Positions 48,525-57,833 of a DNA stretch of 64,000 nucleotides are shown here, piece by piece. Source of the DNA: Sphingomonas sp. Leaf10 (lineage in GTDB: Bacteria > Pseudomonadota > Alphaproteobacteria > Sphingomonadales > Sphingomonadaceae). Position numbers and translations under genes: made by a program. The stretch covers positions 48,069-112,068 of the forward strand of contig NZ_LMKE01000031.1 of the NCBI RefSeq assembly GCF_001421245.1, read 5' to 3'. Each line of letters opens with the position of its first letter. Within the stretch, counting starts at the first letter, position 1. The notes beneath the pieces were generated by a model that did not search any database, had not been told where the DNA came from, and saw only the letters and a list, made by a program, of their open reading frames with translations.

Positions 48525-50569
48525 GCCGCTTGCTCCAGCACGGGGACAGCCGCCGCCAGCGTCACGCGGAAGCGCGATCCCCGGCCGGGCTGGCTGTCGA
48601 CATCGATATGGCCGCCCATGGCGACCGCCAATTGGCGCGCTTCGAACGCGCCGATGCCGAAGCCCGACGGCTTCGACGACACGAACGGACGGAAGAGCTC
48701 GTCACGGACGAACTGCCCGGTCATGCCGATGCCGGTGTCGATCACCTCGACCCACACTCGATCAGAAGTTTCTCCCAGCACGATGCGGACCGGGTCGCTG
48801 CCGCCCGCGTCGAGGGCGTTGTGGACCAGATGATCGATCACCTGCTGCAACCGGGTCGGGTCCGCCAGGGCGTGGAGCGTCGCCGGCCCCTCGACCACCA
48901 CCGCCCCCCGCGACCGGAACCGCGCCACCGACCCTGCCGCGACGCTTGCCAGCGCGACGGCACGCAGCGCCTGTTCGCGGGCGGGCTCGCGTTCGGACAG
49001 GCGGGCGAGCAGGTCGTTCATCCGCGTGGCGGATTCGTTCAGCGTCGCGACCATGTCGGCACGGAAATCGGGATTGTCGGCGTGACGCACGGCGTTGCGG
49101 GCGACGAGGCTCAACTGGCTGACGATGTTCTTCACATCGTGCAGGATGAAGGCGAAGCGGCGGTTGAACTCCTCGAACCGGCGGGCCTCGGCCAGCGCCG
49201 ATTGCGCGCGTTCCTCGGCCAGATAGCTCGCGACCTGTCGCCCGGCGATGCGCAGCAGGTCGAAATCCTCCCAATCGAGCGCGCGGGCGACCAGCGGACG
49301 CGCCAGCAGGATCGCTCCGGCCAACTGCCCGAGATGCGGCAGCGGCACGACCACCCACGCCTCGCCATGGGCCAGCATCGCCGCCGGGACCGCCGCCCCG
49401 TCCACGCCCGCCGGCCGGTCGCGCAGCGGGTCGAGTTCGAGGATACGGCCGGTCGCACGCAGGTGGGCCGCCAGCACGGCGCTGTCGACGGCGTCGCCCA
49501 GCGCGTCGCCCTCCCAGCGCCAAGACGCTTCTACCGCAAGGGCATCGCCCTGCGCCACCAGCAGCAGTCCGGCCGGCGAATCGGTCAGGTCCGCCACCGC
49601 CTTGACCAGCCGTTCGTCGAGCGGTGCCGCACCCTTCGGCTCACCCAGCGTCTCGGTGAAGCGGGTCCATTCGGCGCGATAGTCGTAGCGGTGGGTGAAG
49701 AGATGCTTGACCAGCTTGACCTTGACCCATGCCCTGAGCCAGCCCGACGAAGCGGCGGTCAGCACGGCAACGGTCGATCCGAACACGAACGCGGTCTGGC
49801 CGATGCGGGCATATTCGCCGCCCAGCGTCGCGATCAGGCTGGTCGCCATGATCGTCACCGCGAAATAGGCGACCAGCCCCAGCACCGACAGCGTGTGGAA
49901 GGTCGCGGTCCGCGACAGCTTTACCCCGCCCTCGCCCGGCCGCGACAGCGCCAGTGCGACGATCAGGGCCAGCGCCGCCAGCGCGACGCCGCGTGCCGCG
50001 ATCAACTCGCCCGGTGCCTGCCCCAGCAGATAGGCGGCGACGCACAGATTGACGTCGATCAGCCAGAAGGCGCCGGCGGCAACCAGCACCAGCCGGGTCG
50101 CCGCACTCGTCACCGCCGGGAACATGCCGTGCAGCAGCAGCAGCGCGCCGAGTGCCGCCAGCGCGCCGAGCACCGTCGATACCTGCGCGATCATCGCCGC
50201 CGCCTGTGTCGCCGGGGCGGCGGCGGCGGCGAGATCGAGCACCAGCTGCGCGATATCGACCGCCGCGACGCTGCCATAAGCGAGCGTGCGGCCCAGCCCG
50301 GCATCGTTCGCCCCGGCACGGTGCTGGATCACGATCAACAGCACCAGCCAGCCCAGGGTGCGCAGCGCGGCGAACAGATGCGAGATCGCCTGCGCATCGC
50401 CGATCCCGGCGACCGAGAGCGTCCACAGTGCGGTGAGCGCCAGCGCCAGCGACAGCCAGCCGCGTGGCAGCGCCGCATCGGCCGCACCACGATCGGCGGT
50501 CCAGAAGGCGAGCGCACCGAACAGCAGCGCCGCGATCGCATGGCCCCAGACGATGATCCCGATCAGCAT
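48521..50569 (-). CDS. prsK: Membrane histidine kinase PrsK
   Basis: This 682-residue kinase has an N-terminal block of about eight helices (residues 1-280), a GAF-like part, and a kinase core with H-box FAFILHDVKNIVSQLSL, N-box HLVHNALDAGG and G-boxes DTGIGM and GFGIGAFEA. The many-helix input domain and the HDVKN form are typical of PrsK of the XrtA system. It presumably phosphorylates PrsR. It begins four bases before the glycosyltransferase gene ends. Confidence 0.93.
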
Positions 50570-50573
50570 CGGC

Positions 50574-51962
50574 TCACCGCGCGCCGCCCGACCAGATCAC
50601 GACCCGCAGCGTCTGGAGCAGGATCAGCAGGTCGAGGAACGGCGAATAATTCTTTGCATAATACAGGTCGTATTCGAGCTTCTGCCGGGCATCGTCGATC
50701 GACGCGCCATAGGGATAGTTGATCTGTGCCCAGCCGGTGATACCGGGCTTCACCATATGCCGTTCGGCATAATAAGGCAGCTTGTCCTCCAGCGCCGACA
50801 CGAATTCGGGGCGTTCGGGGCGGGGGCCGACGAAGCTCATCTCGCCGATCAGCACGCTCCAGCATTGCGGCAGTTCGTCGATCCGCGTCTTGCGCAGGAT
50901 GCGGCCGATGCGGGTGATGCGCGGGTCGTTCTTTTCCGCCCAGATGGCGGTGCCCGCCGCTTCGGCATCGGTGCGCATCGAACGCAGCTTGGGGATGTCG
51001 AAACCGGTGCTGTACAGCCCGACGCGGCGCTGGCGGTAGAAGACCGGCCCGCGGCTGTCGAGCTTGACCGCGATGGCGGCGACGACCAGCACCGGCAGCG
51101 TCAGCGTCAGCAGCAACAGGCTGGCGGCGATGTCGAACAGCCGCTTGAACGCGCTCGACACCATCCGGCCCGAGGAGAAGCCGTCGGAGAAGATCAGCCA
51201 CGACGGGCTGACGCTGTCGAGGTCGACCCGGCCCGTCTCGCGTTCGAGGAAGGTCGAGATCTCGTTCACATGCACCCCGGTCGTGCGGATGCGCAGCAGG
51301 TCCTTGAGCGGCAGGGCGTTGCGGCGTTCCTCCAGCGCCAGCACTACTTCGGATGCGCCGAGCAGCACGACATGGTCGGCGAGGTTGTAGATCGCGTCGC
51401 GGGCGATCGCTTCGGGGATCACCCGGTTCGCCTCGCTCATCGCGACATAGCCGACGACGACGAAACCCGCGCCGGGGGTCTGGCACAGTTCCTTCAGCCG
51501 CTGCGCACGCGGCCCCGCCCCCAGCACGATGATCCGCCGCTTGAACGCCTGTCCGCCGAGCAATGCGCCGGTCAGGATGCGCAGCACCAGCAGCAGCACC
51601 GCCGCGAAGCCCAGCGCATAGACGAGGTTCGATCGCCAGAAGGTGATCGACGGCGCGAGGAAGAACACGACCGCCAGCAGGATCGCGCCGACGGCGACCG
51701 CGACGATCAGCCGGGCCGCGGCGAACTTGATCGATTGCAGCGCATCGGTGCCATAGATGCCGACCGCGACCAGGGCGGTTTCGAGACTGATCGCGAAGCT
51801 GAGCAATTGCGGGATGCGGGTGTGGATCGGGTCGATGCCCATGTCGATCTGCATCGCCCGCGTGACCCAGCCGAGTTCGGCCGCGACCAGCAGCGCCAGA
51901 AAGTCGAGCAACCCCAGCAGCAAGACGGCGTGCGGGATATAGTGTTTGAACAGCCGAATCAT
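50574..51962 (-). CDS. XrtA-associated undecaprenyl-phosphate sugar transferase (TIGR03013/EpsB-like)
   Basis: This 462-residue membrane protein begins MIRLFKHYIPHAVLLLGLLDF, the hallmark of the TIGR03013 PEP-CTERM-associated transferases. It has four N-terminal helices, a CoA-binding-like middle domain (VLGAGPRAQRLKELC), and a bacterial sugar transferase domain (KRLFDIAASLLLL, VGLYSTGFDIPKLRSM, SFVGPRPERPEF). It likely starts polymer synthesis on the lipid carrier. The start is the ATG at 51962; the frame is open farther upstream. It is divergent from manC. Confidence 0.94.
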   Translation of the reverse strand: MIRLFKHYIPHAVLLLGLLDFLALLVAAELGWVTRAMQIDMGIDPIHTRIPQLLSFAISLETALVAVGIYGTDALQSIKFAAARLIVAVAVGAILLAVVFFLAPSITFWRSNLVYALGFAAVLLLVLRILTGALLGGQAFKRRIIVLGAGPRAQRLKELCQTPGAGFVVVGYVAMSEANRVIPEAIARDAIYNLADHVVLLGASEVVLALEERRNALPLKDLLRIRTTGVHVNEISTFLERETGRVDLDSVSPSWLIFSDGFSSGRMVSSAFKRLFDIAASLLLLTLTLPVLVVAAIAVKLDSRGPVFYRQRRVGLYSTGFDIPKLRSMRTDAEAAGTAIWAEKNDPRITRIGRILRKTRIDELPQCWSVLIGEMSFVGPRPERPEFVSALEDKLPYYAERHMVKPGITGWAQINYPYGASIDDARQKLEYDLYYAKNYSPFLDLLILLQTLRVVIWSGGAR

Positions 51963-52141
51963 CGCTGGGCTCTCGATACGCTTGTAAGCCAGTCCGACAC
52001 CCAGCCCGTATCGCGCCAAAGCGCAAAGAAATACTGAACGCGATGGATACGCATTGTCACATCGTTGTTGTATCGCAACAGTCGCTTGCCCGTCCGGGCG
52101 GGCGGATTCCGCCTGCCTGATCCTTTCCGGAGATCCGATCC

Positions 52142-53197
52142 ATGCCCGTTTCGTCCGCCATTATCCCCGTCATTCTGTCCGGGGGGGCGGGCACCCGTCT
52201 ATGGCCGATGTCGCGTCCCGAGCGTCCCAAGCAGTTCCTGGCCCTGACCGCCGCCGAGACGATGTTGCAGCTGACCGCGCGCCGCGCCGCGGGCGACGGC
52301 TTTGCCGCGCCGATCGTCGTCGCCAATGCCGCCCATGCCGATGCCGTCGCCGAACAGCTCTCCTCGATCGGTTCGGCCCCGCAGGCGATCATCCTCGAAC
52401 CGATGGGGCGCAACACCGCGCCGGCCATCGCGCTGGCGGCGATCGCGGCGGGCGGCGGCGACGCGCCGTTGCTGGTCATGCCGTCGGACCATGTCATTCA
52501 CGACCTCGAAGCGTTCCGCGCCGCGATCGACCGCGCGCTGCCGCTGGTGGAGGATGGCTGGATGGTGACGTTCGGCATCGCCCCCGACGCGCCCGAGACC
52601 GGCTATGGCTGGATCAAGGTCGGCGCGCCGCTGACCGAAGGGGTCCACCGCGTCGACCGCTTCGTCGAGAAGCCACCGCTCGATGCGGCGCAGGCGATGC
52701 TGGCATCGGGCGACCATGCATGGAATGGCGGCATCTTCCTGTTCCGCGCCGACCGTTTCCTGGGTGCGATCGGCCGGTTCGTGCCGGCGATGCTGGACGC
52801 GGCGCAGAGCGCGATGGACCGGGCGCAACGCGACGGCAATTGCATCCGCCCCGACGCCGACGCCTTTGCCGCCAGCCCGTCCGACTCGATCGACTATGCG
52901 GTGATGGAGCGCGACGACCGGGTCGCGGTCGCGCCGGTGGCGATGGGGTGGAGCGATGTCGGCAGCTGGGACGCGCTGCACGCGATCAGCGACCGCGACG
53001 ATGCCCATAACGCGACCGGCGGCGACGTGACGCTGCTCGACGCGACCGGCTGCCTCGTCCGGTCGGACGGGGTGCGGGTCGCGATGGTCGGGGTCAGCGA
53101 CCTGATCGTCGTCGCCAGCGGCAACGACGTCCTGATCCTGCCGCGCGGCCGGTCGCAGGAGGTCAAGCGGCTGCTCGACGCAATGAAGGGGAACTGA
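52142..53197 (+). CDS. manC: Mannose-1-phosphate guanylyltransferase
   Basis: This 351-residue enzyme makes GDP-mannose for polysaccharide. It has the signature GGAGTRLWPMSRPERPKQFL and the conserved VMPSDHVI, FVEKP and NGGIFLF segments. At this length it lacks the isomerase half of bifunctional ManC/AlgA enzymes. It is divergent from the sugar transferase gene and shares a 179-base regulatory gap with it. This supports mannose or a mannose-derived sugar in the exopolymer. GGAG precedes the ATG. Confidence 0.95.
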   Translation: MPVSSAIIPVILSGGAGTRLWPMSRPERPKQFLALTAAETMLQLTARRAAGDGFAAPIVVANAAHADAVAEQLSSIGSAPQAIILEPMGRNTAPAIALAAIAAGGGDAPLLVMPSDHVIHDLEAFRAAIDRALPLVEDGWMVTFGIAPDAPETGYGWIKVGAPLTEGVHRVDRFVEKPPLDAAQAMLASGDHAWNGGIFLFRADRFLGAIGRFVPAMLDAAQSAMDRAQRDGNCIRPDADAFAASPSDSIDYAVMERDDRVAVAPVAMGWSDVGSWDALHAISDRDDAHNATGGDVTLLDATGCLVRSDGVRVAMVGVSDLIVVASGNDVLILPRGRSQEVKRLLDAMKGN

Positions 53198-53285
53198 ACC
53201 GGCGCCGTACGATAGCGGACGGCGAATCCCCCTTCCCTTCGCCCGCACGGCGCCTAGGCTGTCGCGACAAAGTGGAGTGCGCGTT

Positions 53286-54761
53286 GTGCGGGTACGGTTC
53301 GGTGCGGCGTTGGGCGTGTTGGCGATGCTCTCGGCATGTGGCGGGGGCGGCGGCGTTGGCGGGACGATCATCGGCGGCGGCGGATCTACCCCGACCCCGT
53401 CGGCGACGCCCACGCCCACGCCGACCAGCACCGCGGGCTGTTCGCTGCGCGAGCGGCAGGACTGGGCATTGGCGCAGCTGCGCGAATGGTATCTGTTCCC
53501 CGAAACGCTGCCCGCCAGCCTCGACCCGACGCCCTATGCCACGGTCGATGCGTATATCGACGCGCTGACCGCGACCGCGCGGGCGCAGCGGCGCGACCGG
53601 TATTTTACCTATCTGACCTCGATCGCCGAGGAAGACGCCTATTACAGTGCCGGCACCACCGCCGGGTTCGGCGTCCGTTTCGCGCTCGACACCAGCGGCC
53701 GCCGCCTGTTCGTCACGGAAGCGTTCGAAGGGGCCAACGCCCTGGCCGCCGGGATCGATCGCGGCACGGAAATCCTGCAGATCGGCACCAGCGCCGCGAC
53801 GTTGCGCAGCGTCGGGGCGATCATCGACAGCGGCGGCAATGCGCTGAACGACTCCTTCGGTCCCGATACGCCCGGCACCACCCGCACCTTCCAGTTCCGC
53901 ACCGTCGAGGGCACGACCCGCACCGAAACCGTCACCAAGACCGATTACGCGCTGTTGCCGGTATCGACCCGCTATGGCGCCAAGGTGCTGACCGACGGCG
54001 GCAAGCGGGTCGGGTATATCAACCTGCGCACCTTCATCACCACCGCCAACCAGCCGCTGCGCGATGCCTTCGCCAGTTTCCGGGCGCAGGGGATCACCGA
54101 GTTCGTCATCGATTTCCGCTATAATGGCGGCGGGCTGATCTCGGTCGCCGACCTGATGGGCGACCTGTTGGGGGGCGGCAAGTCGACCAGCCAGGTCTAT
54201 AGCTACACCACCTTCCGCCCCGAGAAATCGTCCGAGAACGAGACCCGGTATTTCGCCCCGACCGCGCAGTCGGTGACGCCGACCAGGATCGCCTTCATCG
54301 GCACCGACCGCACCGCATCGGCGAGCGAATTGGTCATCAACGCCTTCGTCCCCTATCTCGGCAACAACATGGCGCTGATCGGCACCAACACCTATGGCAA
54401 GCCGGTCGGGCAGATCGCGGTCGACAAGGCGGCGTGCGACGACCGGCTGCGCGTCGTCGCGCTGGCGGTGCAGAATTCGGCGCGCTCGGCGGCCTATTAT
54501 GACGGCCTTGCCTCGGTGGTGCCCAACACCTGTTCGGCGACCGACGACATCAATTATCCGCTGGGCGACCCGCGCGAACAGTCGGTCGCCCGCGCGCTCG
54601 ACTTCCTTGCCGGGCGGAGCTGTTTGCGGATCGGGTCGGCGGCGGCGACCGCATCGACCCGCGACGCCCTGCGCGCCGGTGGCAACGGGGTCGAGGGCCG
54701 GACGCTGCTGCAACCCGACCGCCCGTCGACCGTGCAGCGCGAGGTGCCGGGCTTGTTCTGA
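53286..54761 (+). CDS. S41-family C-terminal processing peptidase, lipoprotein
   Basis: This 491-residue protein has a lipoprotein signal with lipobox LSAC (Cys near residue 18), a Gly- and Thr/Pro-rich spacer (STPTPSATPTPTPTS), a PDZ-like domain (GVRFALDTSGRRLFVTEAFEGANALAAGID), and the S41 protease core with catalytic Ser in RTASASELV and Lys in TYGKPVG. It is likely an outer-membrane or periplasmic serine protease that trims C-termini. The GTG at 53286 has GGAG eight bases upstream; the earlier GTG at 53277 is too near it. Confidence 0.9.
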   Translation: MRVRFGAALGVLAMLSACGGGGGVGGTIIGGGGSTPTPSATPTPTPTSTAGCSLRERQDWALAQLREWYLFPETLPASLDPTPYATVDAYIDALTATARAQRRDRYFTYLTSIAEEDAYYSAGTTAGFGVRFALDTSGRRLFVTEAFEGANALAAGIDRGTEILQIGTSAATLRSVGAIIDSGGNALNDSFGPDTPGTTRTFQFRTVEGTTRTETVTKTDYALLPVSTRYGAKVLTDGGKRVGYINLRTFITTANQPLRDAFASFRAQGITEFVIDFRYNGGGLISVADLMGDLLGGGKSTSQVYSYTTFRPEKSSENETRYFAPTAQSVTPTRIAFIGTDRTASASELVINAFVPYLGNNMALIGTNTYGKPVGQIAVDKAACDDRLRVVALAVQNSARSAAYYDGLASVVPNTCSATDDINYPLGDPREQSVARALDFLAGRSCLRIGSAAATASTRDALRAGGNGVEGRTLLQPDRPSTVQREVPGLF

Positions 54762-54802
54762 CCCGTGCCGCTCGGCTACCCCGCAGCCGCAAGGGGGACG
54801 GC

Positions 54803-55111
54803 ATGAGCGACGACGACTACATCTATGACGAAACGAGCGGCGAATGGGTGCCCGCATCGCAGGCGGGCACGACACCAGCCGCCGATGACGACGCGGTCGT
54901 CGTGCGCGACGCGGTCGGCAACGTGCTGGCCGATGGCGATCAGGTGACGCTGATCAAGGACCTGACCGTCAAGGGCGCGGGCCAGACGCTGAAGCGCGGC
55001 ACGCTAATCAAGTCGATCCGCCTGACCGGCGACGCGCAGGAGATCGACTGCAAGTATGACGGGATCAAGGGGCTGGTGCTGCGCGCCGAGTTCGTCCGCA
55101 AGCGGACATGA
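54803..55111 (+). CDS. YjdM/PhnA-type domain protein lacking the zinc ribbon
   Basis: The C-terminal ~65 of 102 residues match the YjdM (PhnA) domain: VRDAVGNVLADGDQVTLIKDLTVKGAGQTLKRGTLIKSIRLTGDAQEIDCKYDGIKGLVLRAEFVRKR in overview. Full-length YjdM proteins start with a four-Cys zinc ribbon, which is missing here; an acidic segment (DDDYIYDETSGEW) replaces it. YjdM was once tied to phosphonate use, but its role is unproven. The stop overlaps ung as ATGA. Confidence 0.88.
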   Translation: MSDDDYIYDETSGEWVPASQAGTTPAADDDAVVVRDAVGNVLADGDQVTLIKDLTVKGAGQTLKRGTLIKSIRLTGDAQEIDCKYDGIKGLVLRAEFVRKRT

Positions 55112-55836
55112 TCGCCGGGATCGATCCCAGTTGGGAAGCGGCGCTGGCCCCGGTGCTGGCCGGCGACACGATGGCGAGCCTGCGCGACTTCCTGACGGCG
55201 GAGAAGGCGGCGGGCAAGCGCATCCTGCCGCATTCGCGCGACTGGTTCGCAGCGCTGGCGCTGACCCCGCTCGACAAGGTGCGGGTCGTGATCCTCGGGC
55301 AGGACCCCTATCATGGGCCCGGACAGGCGCATGGCCTGTCCTTCTCGGTCCGGCCGGGGGTGGCGGTGCCGCCATCGCTGCGCAATATCTTCAAGGAATT
55401 GCAGACCGATCTGGGGCTGACCCCGCCGGCGCACGGCTTTCTGGAGCATTGGGCGCGGCAGGGGGTGCTGCTGCTCAACAGCGTGCTGACCGTCGAGCAG
55501 CATCGCGCCGCATCGCATGCCGGGCGCGGGTGGGAGGCGTTCACCGACGCCGTCGTCCATGCCGTGGCCGACCGGGCGGAGCCGAGCGTGTTCCTGCTAT
55601 GGGGATCGCATGCGCAGAAGAAGGCGGCGTTCGTCCGCGACGTCGGCCAGGGCGGCCGTCACCTCGTGCTGCGCGCGCGCCATCCTTCGCCGCTGTCGGC
55701 GCATAGCGGGTGGTTCGGCAGCCGTCCGTTCAGCCAGGCCAACGCCTTTCTGGCGGAGCACGGCCGGGGGACGATCGACTGGTCGCTGCCCGCGCTCGAT
55801 ACGCTGGCGGAACCATCGGCGGGTATCGGCGATTGA
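55108..55836 (+). CDS. ung: Uracil-DNA glycosylase
   Basis: This 242-residue family-1 enzyme removes uracil from DNA. It has the catalytic GQDPYHG motif (Asp66), the uracil-specificity LLLNSVLTVE segment, and the C-terminal HPSPLSAH DNA-intercalation motif near residue 193. It is coupled by a four-base overlap to the YjdM-type gene upstream. The window also carries dinB and the ligD-ku pair, but these are not clustered with it. Confidence 0.96.
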   Translation: MIAGIDPSWEAALAPVLAGDTMASLRDFLTAEKAAGKRILPHSRDWFAALALTPLDKVRVVILGQDPYHGPGQAHGLSFSVRPGVAVPPSLRNIFKELQTDLGLTPPAHGFLEHWARQGVLLLNSVLTVEQHRAASHAGRGWEAFTDAVVHAVADRAEPSVFLLWGSHAQKKAAFVRDVGQGGRHLVLRARHPSPLSAHSGWFGSRPFSQANAFLAEHGRGTIDWSLPALDTLAEPSAGIGD

Positions 55837-55883
55837 TGCGCCCGACCGCCAATCCGGCGGGAACGAGATAAAAGGGATTTGCC

Positions 55884-56162
55884 ATGAAGACGATGATGAC
55901 GGCGACCGGTCTGGCCGCGCTGATGCTGCTGGGCGCGTGCGGTGGCAATGCCGACGACAAGGCCGCCGACAATATCGAGGCGATGACCGAGAACAAGGCC
56001 GACGCACTGGAAGACCAGGCCGACATGACCAGCAACGAACAGGTCGAGGACGCGCTGGAGGCACAGGCTGAGAACGTCCGCGACATGGGCGAGGACGCCG
56101 CCGACAAGGCCGACGACAACGACAATGCGCAGGTCGAACAGGCCGTGAAGAACGCGATGTAA
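55884..56162 (+). CDS. Small acidic lipoprotein
   Basis: This 92-residue protein has a lipoprotein signal (lipobox LLGAC, Cys near residue 19), followed by an Asp/Glu/Ala-rich tail with heptad-like spacing (AMTENKADALEDQADM, VEDALEAQAENVRDM). It is expected to be a membrane-anchored, mostly helical surface or periplasmic protein. I do not recognise a specific family; small entericidin-like lipoproteins have a similar layout. A strong terminator follows 30 bases later. Confidence 0.8.
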   Translation: MKTMMTATGLAALMLLGACGGNADDKAADNIEAMTENKADALEDQADMTSNEQVEDALEAQAENVRDMGEDAADKADDNDNAQVEQAVKNAM

Positions 56163-56190
56163 GTCGCGCCACGCGGCATGACGGACCGGA

Positions 56191-56223
56191 GGGGGCGCCG
56201 CGGCAATCGCGGCGCCCCCTTTT
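56191..56223 (+). terminator. Rho-independent terminator after the small lipoprotein gene
   Basis: A perfect 11-base stem (56191-56201 with 56209-56219) encloses a seven-base loop and is followed by TTTT at 56220-56223. It marks the end of the ung-lipoprotein transcript. Confidence 0.93.
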
Positions 56224-56336
56224 GCGTATGGGCGGTGCACGGCCCCGTCGGGCAAGCTGGTCCTGCGAACGACCGGGGCGCGAGCGGGTCTGACAGCGGC
56301 AGGTTTCGCGTCCAAAGTTCACGAAGTTCACACTCG

Positions 56337-57236
56337 TCACTGGGCGCGGCGCGCGCGGCGATTGGGCTTCGGCTTGGAGCGGGGCACGACGATGCCGCGC
56401 TTGGCCAGTTCCAGTTCGACCTCGAACGCTGCACCCAGCGGGCCGGGTTCGCCGATATCGATATCGTCCTGCGCCGCGAGCGCGGCGGCGAGCGCGTCGT
56501 GTAGCGGCGGTTCGACCCTGGGCGCGACGGGTTCGCAGCGGCGATCGGGGTCGAGCCAGCCGGGCAGTTCGCCATCCTGCAGGTCGGCGACCTCGATCGC
56601 GACGTCGAGATCGGCGGGGGCCATCAGCTTTTCGGGCTCGGCCGGCGGGACCGGGGTCAATGCGTCGAGCGCCTCGGCGACGCTGGGCGTCGGCGTGGGG
56701 GGCGGCGCCTCCGCCTCGCCACGGCCGGGACGGCGACGCTGCTGTTTGCCGTAGCGGTCGGGATAATGGGCGGCGAGCAGGAACATCAGCATCCGGTCAC
56801 CGGGGCGATGCCGCGACCCGATCCGCCGCCCATTGGCATCAAGCACCGGTTCGACGGTGCCGTTGATCGCGCGGTCGAACGCGACGTCGACCAGCATCGA
56901 CACCGCCTGGGCGACGGCGGCATCCCATGCGCGGGCAAAGGCTTCGCCGCCGGGCGAGCGGCGCAGGCGATAGGCGCTGCTGGCCGACATATGGACGGCG
57001 CGGGCCGCTTCGGTGACCGATCCGCCATCGGCGAGCGCTTCGATGAAGTCGCGTTGCTTGGCATCGGACCAGCCGTCGCTGCGCGGTTTGCGGCGGACGG
57101 GGACCCATTGATAGGCGGCGGGGTCATAGCCGTTGGCGTCGAGATACGGCGTCTCGGACGGAACGGTCAGGTTCGAGGGGTCGAGCGCCGGTGCGGGCGC
57201 GGGCGAATGCTCCGGGAGCTGGGTGTCGTTGCGCAT
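56337..57236 (-). CDS. Helix-turn-helix protein of unknown function
   Basis: This 299-residue protein has a homeodomain-like helix-turn-helix near residues 60-92 (DFIEALADGGSVTEAARAVHMSASSAYRLRR), resembling the small-terminase or resolvase type of DNA-binding helix. A conserved central part follows (RAINGTVEPVLDANGRRIG, RMLMFLLAAHYPDRYG). The rest is acidic and Pro-rich and probably disordered, with a basic C-terminus (RSKPKPNRRARRAQ). It may be a DNA-binding regulator or a remnant of a phage-type packaging protein; nothing nearby decides. It is divergent from the toxin-antitoxin pair. Confidence 0.75.
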   Translation of the reverse strand: MRNDTQLPEHSPAPAPALDPSNLTVPSETPYLDANGYDPAAYQWVPVRRKPRSDGWSDAKQRDFIEALADGGSVTEAARAVHMSASSAYRLRRSPGGEAFARAWDAAVAQAVSMLVDVAFDRAINGTVEPVLDANGRRIGSRHRPGDRMLMFLLAAHYPDRYGKQQRRRPGRGEAEAPPPTPTPSVAEALDALTPVPPAEPEKLMAPADLDVAIEVADLQDGELPGWLDPDRRCEPVAPRVEPPLHDALAAALAAQDDIDIGEPGPLGAAFEVELELAKRGIVVPRSKPKPNRRARRAQ

Positions 57237-57298
57237 GGGCGCGAGGGGAACATATTGGGAACTTGTAGGACAGGGGTTTTTGGTTCGTCGTTGCTTTC

Positions 57299-57316
57299 TG
57301 TACAATGTTCCGTACA
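57299..57316. promoter_or_regulatory. Probable YefM-YoeB operator
   Basis: TGTACA at 57299-57304 and CGTACA at 57311-57316 lie six bases apart, eight bases before the antitoxin start. TGTACA is the known core of the YefM-YoeB autoregulatory site in E. coli, where the antitoxin-toxin complex represses its own promoter. A further TGTACA follows the toxin gene at 57865. Confidence 0.7.
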
Positions 57317-57324
57317 TTCGTCCC

Positions 57325-57570
57325 ATGGAATCGATCAGTTTCACCGAGTCTCGCGCCAATCTGAAATCGGTCATGGACCGGGTCGTCGCCGACCGGGTGC
57401 CGGTGGCAATCACACGCCAGCGCGGTGAGGGGGTGGTGATGGTCTCGGCGAGCGAATGGGCGTCGATCGAGGAGACGTTGTACCTGCTGCGATCGCCGAA
57501 GAATGCGGAGCGGCTGCTGGAAGCAGTGCGCGGGTTCGAACAGGGTGACGAAGGCGTCCCCTTTCCGTGA
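57325..57570 (+). CDS. yefM: YefM-type antitoxin
   Basis: This 81-residue protein is a Phd/YefM-family antitoxin: the N-terminal DNA-binding part (SFTESRANLKSVMDRVVADRVPVAITR) and the conserved VVMVSASEWASIEETLYLL are followed by a toxin-binding tail (NAERLLEAVRGFEQGD). It neutralises YoeB and represses the operon. The first in-frame ATG within the conserved region is at 57325. It overlaps the toxin start by four bases (GTGA). Confidence 0.93.
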   Translation: MESISFTESRANLKSVMDRVVADRVPVAITRQRGEGVVMVSASEWASIEETLYLLRSPKNAERLLEAVRGFEQGDEGVPFP

Positions 57571-57833
57571 AGGTCGCGTTCTGGCCAACGGCTTGGGACG
57601 ATTACCGATATTGGCAGGCGAACGACGTCAAGATGGTCGAGAAGATCAATGGACTGATCGAGGAGTGCCGGCGGCATCCGTTCAAGGGGACCGGTAAGCC
57701 GGAACCGCTGGGCGGCAACCTGTCGGGCTGGTGGTCACGTCGGATCAGCCATGAACATCGGTTGGTGTATCGGGTGACGGGGGCGGGTGTGGAGCAGGCG
57801 GTGCAGGTCGCGCAGTGCCGGTATCATTATTGA
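57567..57833 (+). CDS. yoeB: YoeB-type mRNA interferase toxin
   Basis: This 88-residue toxin cuts mRNA at the ribosome when the antitoxin is degraded. Catalytic residues of E. coli YoeB are conserved: Glu46, Arg65 (at the same numbers), and the terminal His87-Tyr88 (His83-Tyr84 in E. coli). The WWSRRISHEHRLVYRV segment is typical. It begins with GTG at 57567, inside the antitoxin's stop. All active-site residues are present, so it is probably functional. Confidence 0.94.
   Translation: MKVAFWPTAWDDYRYWQANDVKMVEKINGLIEECRRHPFKGTGKPEPLGGNLSGWWSRRISHEHRLVYRVTGAGVEQAVQVAQCRYHY

Noticed and set aside
48530..50722. A 730-codon open frame on the plus strand opposite prsK
   Set aside because: It mirrors the high-G+C codons of prsK, is full of Arg, Gln and His, and shows no motif, so it is an antisense shadow.
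51963..52060. A possible sigma-54 promoter (TGGCGCG...GGGCT) before the sugar transferase gene
   Set aside because: The second element lacks the TTGC core and the match is no better than chance in this G+C-rich DNA.
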